DNA from: an uncultured Oscillibacter sp.
GTDB lineage: Bacteria; Bacillota; Clostridia; Oscillospirales; Oscillospiraceae
Direction: 5' to 3'
Assembly (NCBI GenBank): GCA_910577405.1
Contig: CAJTMG010000033.1
Span: forward strand, 1-22,164
DNA length: 22,164 nucleotides
In this document: positions 8,101 through 14,476 of the stretch, piece by piece
Position numbering within the stretch: the stretch's first letter is position 1
Layout of the letters: each line of letters begins with the position of its first letter
Translations under genes and position numbers: made by a program
The notes under the pieces: generated by a model
The model's input: the letters and a program-made list of their open reading frames with translations, nothing else
What the model was told of the DNA's origin: nothing
Databases searched by the model: none

Positions 8101-9142
8101 AATTGACTACGTAATCCTTACCGGCTCCACGGAACCTGAATATATCCGGGACTTCATCCATCTGAACCATCGCTGCGTCCAACTGGGCGTTCCCTGCTTT
8201 ACGTCCCTGGACACCGCGGCGGCTCTGGCGGACATCCTGGAATCCCGTTACAATCAGAATAATACGGAACTGGTGGACATCTGCCATTTGCGCCGGCAGA
8301 GGCAAAGGCTGACCTTTACCAAAATGCAGACCTGCGGCAACGACTATATTTTCCTGGAGAATTTCCATGGCGAAATCACCTGCCCAGAATCCCTCTGCGT
8401 GACTTTCTGTGACCGGCATTACGGCGTTGGCGCGGACGGCATTATCCTGATTGAGCATTCCGACATTGCCGACGCGAAAATGCGGATGTTCAATTCCGAC
8501 GGCAGCGAGGGGCGTATGGCCGGCAACGCCCTGCGGTGTATGGGTAAGTATCTTTACGACAACGGCATCGCGGTCAAGGAGCAACTGTCCATCGAGACCG
8601 TCAGCGGCGTCCGCACCGTCACCCTCTACACCACCAACGGCAAGGTGACCTCCGCCTGTGTGGACATGGGCCGGGCCACGCTGGACACGGCGGCGCTGAA
8701 ATTCACCATCCCGGAAAAGACGGTGGTGAATTACCCGGTCCGCATTGCCGGGAGGCCCTACAATATTACCTGCGTGGACGTGGGCAATCCCCATTGCGTG
8801 GTCTTCTGCGACCGGGTGGACGCTGTGGATCTGGACTTTATCGGCCCCCGGTTTGAGCACGCGCCGTACTTTCCACAGAGAATCAATACGGAATTCATTC
8901 GGGTGGTGAATCCCAGCACCATCAAAATGCGGGTCTGGGAACGGGGCAGCGGAGAGACCATGGCCTGCGGAACCGGCGCCTGTGCCGCAGCAGCTGCCGC
9001 CATCGCCAACGGCTTCTGCCAGAAGGACGCGGACGTGACCGTCAGAGCCAAGGGCGGCGATCTGGTCGTTCATGTCACTGACGAGTCCGTTACCCTCACC
9101 GGCGACGCGAAACTTGTCTACACCGGCGAACTCGAATACTGA
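5108..9142 (+). CDS. carB: CarB-DapF fusion: carbamoyl-phosphate synthase large subunit + diaminopimelate epimerase-like domain
   Basis: A single 1344-residue frame encodes two enzymes. Residues 1 to about 1055 form a full CarB: a first ATP-grasp half (SGPIVIGQAAEFDYAGAQA near the start), an oligomerisation region, a second half starting at about 550 with SGPIRIGQGIEFDYS, and a C-terminal MGS-like allosteric domain ending near DILESRYNQNN. A linker of about 20 residues (ELVDICHLRRQRQ) leads into a complete DapF-like domain at about 1067-1344: FTKMQTCGNDY at its start, GNPHCVVF (1226-1233), WERGSGETMACGTGAC with the second catalytic Cys1287. The first catalytic cysteine position of DapF (normally in CGN) is Ala1138 in MAGNALRC; the nearest cysteine is Cys1144. 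CarB makes carbamoyl phosphate; DapF converts LL- to meso-diaminopimelate for lysine and cell wall. No stop, start or ribosome binding site separates the halves. Confidence 0.92.
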   Translation: MPLDTSIQKVLVLGSGPIVIGQAAEFDYAGAQACRVLKEAGVNVVLCNSNPATIMTDQAMADEIYLEPLTPETIKRIIRKEKPDSILAGLGGQTGLTLAMQLDKEGFLKEQNVRLLGTDAAAISRAEDRELFKEAMEEIGQPVIASDIAETVEDALAVAERIGYPVIVRPAFTLGGAGGGAAKDEAELRVIAQTGLDASPITQVLIEKAIFGWKEIEFETMRDGVGNVIAVCSMENLDPVGVHTGDSIVVAPTQTLADREFQMLRSASLDIITHLGIVGGCNVQLALNPESFEYAVIEVNPRVSRSSALASKATGYPIAKITAKIALGYTLDEIKNDITGKTCACFEPTLDYIVVKVPKWPFDKFADASRTLGTQMKATGEVMAIAPSFEMALMKAVRGAEIGMDTLNRKDTSGVPVRERLARVDDRRLFTVFEALKNCVGVEEIHQITKIDRWFLHKLENLAGFEWDLERLGTLSLEDYQRGKQLGYTDEALIRLSNSNALPCEPKQAVYKMVDTCGAEFDAETPYFYSSFDQFCESRTFPRSGRPVIMVLGSGPIRIGQGIEFDYSSVHCVWTLKELGYDVVIVNNNPETVSTDYDTADRLYFEPLCPEDVMHIIDAEKPVGVVVAFGGQTAIKLTQFLDGKGISILGTSAESIDMAEDRERFDELLERFQIKRPQGRGVLGMDEALSAANELGYPVLLRPSYVIGGQNMVIAHNDEDVRTYMNVILSGKVENPVLVDQYLMGKELEVDVISDGVDVLIPGVMQHIERTGVHSGDSIAVYPPFSIGDRMLKTIVDCSEKLALSLGTKGLINIQYLIYQGGLYVIEVNPRASRTVPYISKVTGVPMVDLATRVMIGRPLKSLGYGTGLYQQPPYTAVKVPVFSFEKITDANAALSPEMKSTGEVLGLGKNMQEALFKGLVSAGYKVEQEEKGGVLISVNRRDQPEILDTARKLDEMGFKLYATDGTAHEIERLGTSVEVVGKLGKDNRVFQLLEDGKIDYVILTGSTEPEYIRDFIHLNHRCVQLGVPCFTSLDTAAALADILESRYNQNNTELVDICHLRRQRQRLTFTKMQTCGNDYIFLENFHGEITCPESLCVTFCDRHYGVGADGIILIEHSDIADAKMRMFNSDGSEGRMAGNALRCMGKYLYDNGIAVKEQLSIETVSGVRTVTLYTTNGKVTSACVDMGRATLDTAALKFTIPEKTVVNYPVRIAGRPYNITCVDVGNPHCVVFCDRVDAVDLDFIGPRFEHAPYFPQRINTEFIRVVNPSTIKMRVWERGSGETMACGTGACAAAAAAIANGFCQKDADVTVRAKGGDLVVHVTDESVTLTGDAKLVYTGELEY

Positions 9143-9159
9143 TAACAGGGAGAAATGCT

Positions 9160-10029
9160 ATGCGGTACTATGGGAGCGTTTACCGGCCGCCGTCCGAGGC
9201 GCGGAGTTTGATCGTACAGGTGACGTATGGATGCAGTCACAACACCTGCGCGTTTTGCAGTATGTATAAGGAGAAACGGTTTGCGCTGCGGCCCCTGGCG
9301 GAGATCCTGGAGGATTTTCACACGGCGCGGGAGGTTTACCGGTATGTGGAAAAGGTCTTTCTGGCCGACGGGGACGCTTTGGTCCGGAAGGCTTCGGAGC
9401 TCTATGTGATTCTGGACACGGTGCGGGAGCTGTTTCCGGAATGCCGTCAGGTGACCTGCTACGCGTCGCCGTCCAGCATACGAATCCGGACGGAGGAGGA
9501 GCTGCGGACCCTGCGGGATAAGGGCCTTGTGATGGTTTATATGGGTCTGGAATCCGGTTCGGACAAGGTGCTGGAGCTGATGCGCAAGGGCCATCCGGCG
9601 GCGGAGATCGTGGAGATGGGGCAGAAGGTCCGTGCCTGCGGAATCGCCCTGTCTGTTACGGCCATCACGGGACTTGGCGGGCCGGAGCTTCTGGAGGAAC
9701 ACGCGGTGAAGACGGCGGAAGCCTTCAACGCCATGAATCCGGAATATATCGGGATGCTGACCCTGATGGTGGAAGAGGGCACGCCCCTTTACGACTGGGT
9801 GCATGACGGGAGCTTCCAGCTTCTGAACCAGCCCCAGGTCCTACAGGAAACCCGGCTTCTGATGGAACGTCTGGACAGTCCCGGCAGCGTCTTCCGGATG
9901 AATCACGCCAGCAACTATCTGGTTCTCCGGGGCACCCTGAACGGCGACCAGAAAGCCATGCTGGAGGAAATCCAACGGGCGGAACATGACCTGAGCCGTC
10001 TCCGTCCGGAATCCTGGCGGGGCCTTTAA
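9160..10029 (+). CDS. Radical SAM enzyme, unknown substrate
   Basis: This 289-residue protein has a radical SAM TIM-barrel core. The cluster-binding cysteines are Cys25, Cys30 and Cys33 in YGCSHNTCAFCSMYK, a C-x4-C-x2-C spacing instead of the classical C-x3-C-x2-C. Other core features are FLADGD (a GGE-like strand region) and MGLESGSDKVLELMRKG, typical of COG1032/Elp3-like members. It lacks a clear extra Fe-S cluster domain. It starts 17 bases after the carB-dapF stop with AGGGAGA as ribosome binding site and is probably cotranscribed. A bidirectional terminator follows its stop. Its reaction cannot be read from sequence; oxygen sensitivity of the cluster fits an anaerobe. Confidence 0.85.
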   Translation: MRYYGSVYRPPSEARSLIVQVTYGCSHNTCAFCSMYKEKRFALRPLAEILEDFHTAREVYRYVEKVFLADGDALVRKASELYVILDTVRELFPECRQVTCYASPSSIRIRTEEELRTLRDKGLVMVYMGLESGSDKVLELMRKGHPAAEIVEMGQKVRACGIALSVTAITGLGGPELLEEHAVKTAEAFNAMNPEYIGMLTLMVEEGTPLYDWVHDGSFQLLNQPQVLQETRLLMERLDSPGSVFRMNHASNYLVLRGTLNGDQKAMLEEIQRAEHDLSRLRPESWRGL

Positions 10030-10041
10030 GTGAAAAAGAAG

Positions 10042-10089
10042 CCTCCGGCGAACTGGTTTGGTCCAGACGCCGGAGGTCTTTCTGTTTTT
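10042..10089. terminator. Bidirectional terminator
   Basis: CCTCCGGCG (10042-10050) pairs perfectly with CGCCGGAGG (10068-10076), followed by TCTTTCTGTTTTT on the plus strand. Read on the minus strand it is followed by CTTCTTTTTCAC. It therefore ends both the carA-radical SAM unit and the small minus-strand gene at 10095. Confidence 0.85.
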
Positions 10090-10094
10090 GAGGG

Positions 10095-10238
10095 TTACAG
10101 ATCGTCCGCGTCCTGCACGGGAACCTCGTAGGGATCCGCAGGCTGGCCGGTCCAACTGCCCTGGGGGTCGGTCTTGGGATGCCCTAACTGTGACATCTCC
10201 CTTGCCTTTTCCGCCGGGCCTTTGGGATGCTTCTCCAT
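10095..10238 (-). CDS. 47-residue small hydrophilic protein
   Basis: A short minus-strand gene from ATG (10238-10236) to TAA (10097-10095). It reads MEKHPKGPAEKAREMSQLGH at the N terminus and ends TGQPADPYEVPVQDADDL. A strong GGGAGG ribosome binding site lies eight bases upstream and a terminator follows immediately. It is hydrophilic, with a basic N-terminal third, a proline/glycine-rich middle and an acidic tail, and has no membrane segment or cysteine pair. From memory, similar small proteins with a TDPQGS..TG.P.D/E..PVQDADDL pattern occur in other clostridia; I cannot verify this. Function unknown. It lies 167 bases downstream of the nuclease gene and may share its transcript. Confidence 0.75.
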   Translation of the reverse strand: MEKHPKGPAEKAREMSQLGHPKTDPQGSWTGQPADPYEVPVQDADDL

Positions 10239-10405
10239 GGCGCTCGCCTCCCTTCCCCGCTAGTTTGCCCGGAGAGACGGCGTGTATCCGCAGGAAAACA
10301 GGAAGCTCTTTCCGCGTTTTATGCCCGTCAGAACCACGGCGCGTGTCCCTGGGAAATTAAGCAGCCCTTCCGTTTTCTGTCTGTCAGCTGCATATCCATA
10401 GGAAA

Positions 10406-12241
10406 TCAGGAGAGACACCTTTTCAGAAATTCCATCAACGGCAGGTCCGCCGCGCCGCCGGGAAAAGTCACGATAGCGGCAAAAGGCTCCGGGGCGTCTG
10501 GGCGGAGGTCGCGGATGTTCAGAAAGCCGCTCTCTTCTTTCACCGACTGCCCGCAGAAGATGCACAGGCCCGACAGCGTGTCCTCCGGGTTGATTGGGCT
10601 GATGGAGAACAAATATTTATACACAAGGGCCGGGAGCTGGCTTCGCCTTACATTCATCAGGCTGGCAAATTTCGCGTCAGCCACAATATAGCGCGTCCGG
10701 CCGTCCTTCTGGATTTTCAGCAGGAAGTCCGGCAGATAGTAATTCCCCTGTGCAGCATCGCGTTCGGAATAGGGGTCCGGCTCGTTCCTGTAGGAGATGG
10801 ACGTGTTCCGGCAAAGTCCCACGCCATTGCTCCCGGCGGAAGGGTCCAGACCGCTGTAAACCACTGGCTGATAGTAGATCGTAAGCACCACGCCGTCTTT
10901 TTGATAGCCGAACAGATTGCCGAAATCCGGGACGGCGGGCCAGCTTATGGGGCGGATTTCTGGTAAGGGGTATTCCCGCCGTTCCGGTGCGTCCGCCGTC
11001 CAGCCATCGGCCTCCAGCGCGTCGAACAGGCGGGAGAGGATATATACTTCGTAGAGATCCGGCGCGCACAGGAAGGGCAGAAACTGTTTCCGTCCGTCGA
11101 AATTATAAAGCCCGAACAGGAACCAGCGGCGGCTGCACTCATAAATCCGGCTGTACTCCCAAACGGACCGGAACACAGGCGTAAGACGCGGCGCCCGGCG
11201 GAGTCTGGGTGCGGCAATGGGCAGAAGCTGTTCATAGAGCCGCAGCAGACGGGTGAGACGGCACTCAAGCTGCCGCAGAGGGTGCATGGTATCTTCCAGC
11301 CGTTTCCGTACCGGAGCCAGCAGGAACCAGGGGGAGAAGAGCAGCCCGCCGTCCTCCTTTTTCCGGGACCCTTCCAGCAGAACGCCGCCATGGTTCCGCA
11401 GCCGCCGTATCTCGTCCAGAAGGGTTTTCAGAAAGCCCAAAAGCGCCTGATTTTCGTAAGTCTCCATCGAAACCGTATTTGTCAGCCCCAACGCCCGCCT
11501 TGGCTGATAATTCCCGCGTCCGTACCGGATGCCGGTATGTTCTGCGGCAGGCTGTAATTCCTCCGGATGGCAGACGGCGTGCTGAATCGTTGCCGGTGCG
11601 ATAGCCTGCAGGCGTTCCAGGGGCTGTACCGCAGGCGACTTCTGAATCTGAAAGCGGCAGTTCGCCTTGAAATAGGGATACCCGGCCTCATAGACGCTGA
11701 CGGCTTCCTGTGCCAGGGCAAGGAGCGTGAACAGATTCTGCCGTCCGTACTTCTTCAGGCCCACCCGGACGCGGGAACCCGACTGACCGCCGAACAGAAA
11801 GTCCTCCCGCCGTTCGCAGACGTACTCTGCCATGGTCTGTACGGATTGATTCAGCCTGCTTTCCCGTATCATGACAGCCAGAAAGCCCGACCGCAGGCAG
11901 AGCTGTTTCCCTCCGGCATGGAGCAGAAGGACAAGCTCCGCGTAACCGAAGGCGCCCCGGAAAACAAAGCCGTCGTTGGGTTCGGTGAACTCCCCCTGAA
12001 TGCCGCCGCCTCTTTTCCTCCAGCGGACAGAAACGGGCTCGTCGTTAATCAGCACAGCGGCGTTCTGGAGCTCCTGCAAAGAAGGGCCGGGACCGTTCAA
12101 GCAGGAGAGCGTAAGACGGTAGCGGCAATGGCTGTAGACCAGAGCGCCGTCAGGAGCGAAGAGACCGTCCTCTTCCAGCATGGGAACTGTAACTGACGGC
12201 GCGGCGGCAGACATAGGGATCAGGGTTATCTGGCAGCTCAT
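10406..12241 (-). CDS. McrC-like DUF2357 / PD-(D/E)XK nuclease
   Basis: The 611-residue protein is the second gene of the McrBC-like cassette. The N-terminal and central part resembles DUF2357 proteins, with the hallmark YENQALLGFL (262-271) followed by a helical region. The C-terminal part has a PD-(D/E)XK nuclease core: Pro504-Asp505 in YYLPDFLL and Asp522-x-Lys524 in VADAKF, separated by a short strand, as expected for a metal-dependent nuclease. In McrBC systems the McrC protein stimulates the McrB NTPase and cuts nucleic acid. The start ATG has GGGAGG upstream and lies 12 bases after the stop of the motor gene, so the two are co-translated. Substrate (modified DNA, foreign DNA or RNA) cannot be deduced. 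Confidence 0.8.
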   Translation of the reverse strand: MSCQITLIPMSAAAPSVTVPMLEEDGLFAPDGALVYSHCRYRLTLSCLNGPGPSLQELQNAAVLINDEPVSVRWRKRGGGIQGEFTEPNDGFVFRGAFGYAELVLLLHAGGKQLCLRSGFLAVMIRESRLNQSVQTMAEYVCERREDFLFGGQSGSRVRVGLKKYGRQNLFTLLALAQEAVSVYEAGYPYFKANCRFQIQKSPAVQPLERLQAIAPATIQHAVCHPEELQPAAEHTGIRYGRGNYQPRRALGLTNTVSMETYENQALLGFLKTLLDEIRRLRNHGGVLLEGSRKKEDGGLLFSPWFLLAPVRKRLEDTMHPLRQLECRLTRLLRLYEQLLPIAAPRLRRAPRLTPVFRSVWEYSRIYECSRRWFLFGLYNFDGRKQFLPFLCAPDLYEVYILSRLFDALEADGWTADAPERREYPLPEIRPISWPAVPDFGNLFGYQKDGVVLTIYYQPVVYSGLDPSAGSNGVGLCRNTSISYRNEPDPYSERDAAQGNYYLPDFLLKIQKDGRTRYIVADAKFASLMNVRRSQLPALVYKYLFSISPINPEDTLSGLCIFCGQSVKEESGFLNIRDLRPDAPEPFAAIVTFPGGAADLPLMEFLKRCLS

Positions 12242-12253
12242 GACAGGCCTCCC

Positions 12254-14329
12254 TCAAAAGAACTGGAAGTAATCCGTTTCCACGCCCCGCGCCCGGATAC
12301 GCTGGACAATACCGGCGGATTTTTCCAGCTTGTGGGTTTCACAGAGGGCTTTCAGGGCGTCCAGCCGTTCGGCGAAGTCCGGCCCGCTTCCCTGTAGCTG
12401 CGGCAGTACACGCTGAGCTATGGCGTAATCCAGCGCGGCAGTCCTGGCGTTTTCGTAGGGCATCTGTTTGCTCCATACGGTCTCAAACGCCTTGGACGCC
12501 CCGGACCAGTAACGCTGTACCGCCTGCCGGACCCGATGGCTGACGGCGATTCCGCATTCGTCCTGCAAGTGCCTGACGATTTCCCGGAATGCTTTCTGTG
12601 ACCAGCTGTCCTCCCATTTCCCGCCGCCGCCGAAGGCTTCCAGCAGCTCGGGCCAGGCGACGGAAAGGGGAGCGGTCCGGTTCTCCGGCGGGCACGGGGT
12701 CGTTTCATCCTCCCCTGCGCCCGGGAGGGAGACAATCCATGCGCGGTCGATCAGCCGGGGGGACAGGGTTTCGGTGGTATGGTCCGCGTTGATTGTGACT
12801 GCGAACCGAAGCCATTCCGGAATTTCCAGACAGACCTCGCCCAGATTGACCGTGCCGCGGATGGACCGGCTCTGGGTATGAACGCCCGGCGTCAGACTGT
12901 CCTCACAGAGATTCATGAAGTCCGCCCAGTAGTATTCCATGGAGCTGAGATTTGCTTCATCCAGCAGGATCAAAAAGGGCGGAACGGCGCGGCGAACTCC
13001 GTCCACGTCCTTATATTCCAGCTCCTGGTCCAGAAGCCGGAGGGCATCGTAAACCTGCCGGTTGCTGCTGTCGAAGGTCCTGGTCAGGGGATTGAAATAG
13101 CCGATAAAATCCCGTTTGGACATCCAGCCCCGCTCTACGGATACCGGCACATAACGTTCAGACTGTCCGCCGTCTCCCTCTTTCAGGCCCAGAACCCCGG
13201 CAAAAATATTGCAGATGGATGTTTTCCCGCAGCCCGGCGCGCCGAAAAAGACCGTCAGGAAGCCCTGTGTCAGGCATACGGCAATATTCAGGATATCCAA
13301 AGGGCTGTACGCGGGACGGAACTCCTGCACGCGCCTGCAAAGCTCCTGTTCCAGGTTTTTGACACCGCTTGGGTACGGCACATAACGGCTTGTCCTTTGG
13401 GCCGGGAGCTGCTTCTGTACCGCGGCCTGCTGCACCCAGTCGGCAAGCTGGCTGTCCAGCTGCAGCGCGCCCAGCTTCGCTATGGGGTTGGCCGCCGTCT
13501 CCTGTATGTACGCCTCCAGCTTGCTCCGCTGCTGGTCCAGACTGCTCCTCCGTTTTTCAAGCTCCTTTGTTTCCAGCTGGAGCTGCACGGTCTGACTGGA
13601 TGCGGCGGCGTATTCCTCTTTCAGCTTGTCCCGTTTGGCCGTCAGGACGCGCACTTCCGTTTCCAGACCGCTTTTCTTTGCCGTCAGACGTTCCTTTTCA
13701 TGCTGCGCTGCCCGGATCTTCTCCCGTACCATGTTCAGCGCGTTTTCCAAAGAGTCTTTTTCTGCGGCCAGCATTTCTTTTTGCTTCATCAGGGCGGCTG
13801 TTTCTGACGTCAGTGCTTCTCTTTGCTCAGCCAGGGCGGTCATTTTCGCCGTCAATGCTGTTCTTTGCTGCATCAGAGTATCCACTTCCGTCGTCAATGC
13901 TTCTTTTTGCTGAATCAGAGCGGACCTCTCCTCCATCATCGATTCTTTCTGCTGGGTAAGCGCGGTCAATTCATCCAGACAAACATTCACAAGCTCGTGA
14001 AGACTGTTTTCAACATACCGCTGCTTCAATCGATAGCTGATCTGGTTCCGGTCGTTTTTGGTAATCTCAACACTTCCTGGAGCAATGTTGAGAATCAATG
14101 TCTTATCCAGATTCCTTGAAAGAAACTCATGATAATCGGATTCTCTTTGATAGGGGAACCAGAGATTCCGTCCCTTCTGCGAGGAATCGTAAAAAAGGGT
14201 GTTAAGCTCGTCTCTGGTCAGAATGTGCAGGCCCGCCGCAACAAACAGCGCAATAGGAAAAAAGTTGAAATAGCCGTTCTTCTCCCTCAGACAGCCCAGA
14301 AAGGTCCCCCCTGTGTCTACAATACTCAT
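12254..14329 (-). CDS. Coiled-coil McrB-like AAA+ motor protein
   Basis: The 691-residue protein has three parts. Residues 1-115 are a unique N-terminal domain with a hydrophobic stretch (NFFPIALFVAAGLHIL) and no recognised fold. Residues about 118-280 are a long coiled coil with phased 14-residue repeats. Residues about 320-691 are an AAA+ domain: Walker A GAPGCGKT (363-370), Walker B LILLDEAN (453-460), sensor-1 region TINADHTTETL (512-522) and candidate arginine fingers Arg525/Arg529. The AAA+ part most resembles the McrB/5-methylcytosine-restriction branch, although its NTAD-like motif is altered. I set the start at ATG 14329 because GGGAGG lies just upstream (a longer open frame runs to 15598 but overlaps the divergent gene). 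With the DUF2357 nuclease downstream it forms a likely defence pair. Confidence 0.82.
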   Translation of the reverse strand: MSIVDTGGTFLGCLREKNGYFNFFPIALFVAAGLHILTRDELNTLFYDSSQKGRNLWFPYQRESDYHEFLSRNLDKTLILNIAPGSVEITKNDRNQISYRLKQRYVENSLHELVNVCLDELTALTQQKESMMEERSALIQQKEALTTEVDTLMQQRTALTAKMTALAEQREALTSETAALMKQKEMLAAEKDSLENALNMVREKIRAAQHEKERLTAKKSGLETEVRVLTAKRDKLKEEYAAASSQTVQLQLETKELEKRRSSLDQQRSKLEAYIQETAANPIAKLGALQLDSQLADWVQQAAVQKQLPAQRTSRYVPYPSGVKNLEQELCRRVQEFRPAYSPLDILNIAVCLTQGFLTVFFGAPGCGKTSICNIFAGVLGLKEGDGGQSERYVPVSVERGWMSKRDFIGYFNPLTRTFDSSNRQVYDALRLLDQELEYKDVDGVRRAVPPFLILLDEANLSSMEYYWADFMNLCEDSLTPGVHTQSRSIRGTVNLGEVCLEIPEWLRFAVTINADHTTETLSPRLIDRAWIVSLPGAGEDETTPCPPENRTAPLSVAWPELLEAFGGGGKWEDSWSQKAFREIVRHLQDECGIAVSHRVRQAVQRYWSGASKAFETVWSKQMPYENARTAALDYAIAQRVLPQLQGSGPDFAERLDALKALCETHKLEKSAGIVQRIRARGVETDYFQFF
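13754..13963 (-). repeat. Five in-frame 42-base repeats coding for coiled coil
   Basis: Within the McrB-like gene, residues 123-192 are five successive 14-residue units, for example ALIQQKEALTTEVD, TLMQQRTALTAKMT, ALAEQREALTSETA and ALMKQKEMLAAEKD. The period is two heptads, so the coiled-coil register is kept. Weaker units continue to about 235. The DNA shows the matching 42-base imperfect direct repeats, which can change length by slippage or recombination without breaking the frame. Confidence 0.8.
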
Positions 14330-14360
14330 ACAATCCTCCCATATGCAGTACTTCCTGATA

Positions 14361-14389
14361 AGGATACCACGTTTCCTGCCGCGACGCAA
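14361..14389 (-). promoter_or_regulatory. Likely promoter of the McrBC-like cassette
   Basis: On the minus strand TTGCGT (14389-14384) and TATCCT (14366-14361) are 17 bases apart, a weak but properly spaced sigma-A promoter. The leader to the ATG would be about 25 bases and contains GGGAGG. It lies beside the divergent promoter of the aminotransferase gene, with the two -35 elements separated by about 10 bases. Confidence 0.5.
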
Positions 14390-14399
14390 GGGATTCGGC

Positions 14400-14428
14400 T
14401 TGTCAGGCGGAAAAGGATATGCTATAAT
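14400..14428 (+). promoter_or_regulatory. Promoter of the class-V aminotransferase gene
   Basis: TTGTCA (14400-14405) and a perfect TATAAT (14423-14428) are 17 bases apart. Transcription would start near 14435, leaving a leader of about 40 bases. Confidence 0.8.
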
Positions 14429-14476
14429 AAAACCGCGCCGGGAAAGAACGCTCCGGCAGCAAAAGAGGTGGTACAA

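Noticed and set aside
5543..9073. Two long antisense frames (628 and 547 codons) opposite carB-dapF
   Set aside because: They are shadows of the fusion gene, rich in His, Gly and Val as expected from antisense reading, with no plausible start signal or domain.
12779..13807. 342-codon plus-strand frame opposite the McrB-like gene
   Set aside because: The minus strand carries Walker A and B motifs and a coiled coil; the plus-strand product shows no domain and is a shadow.
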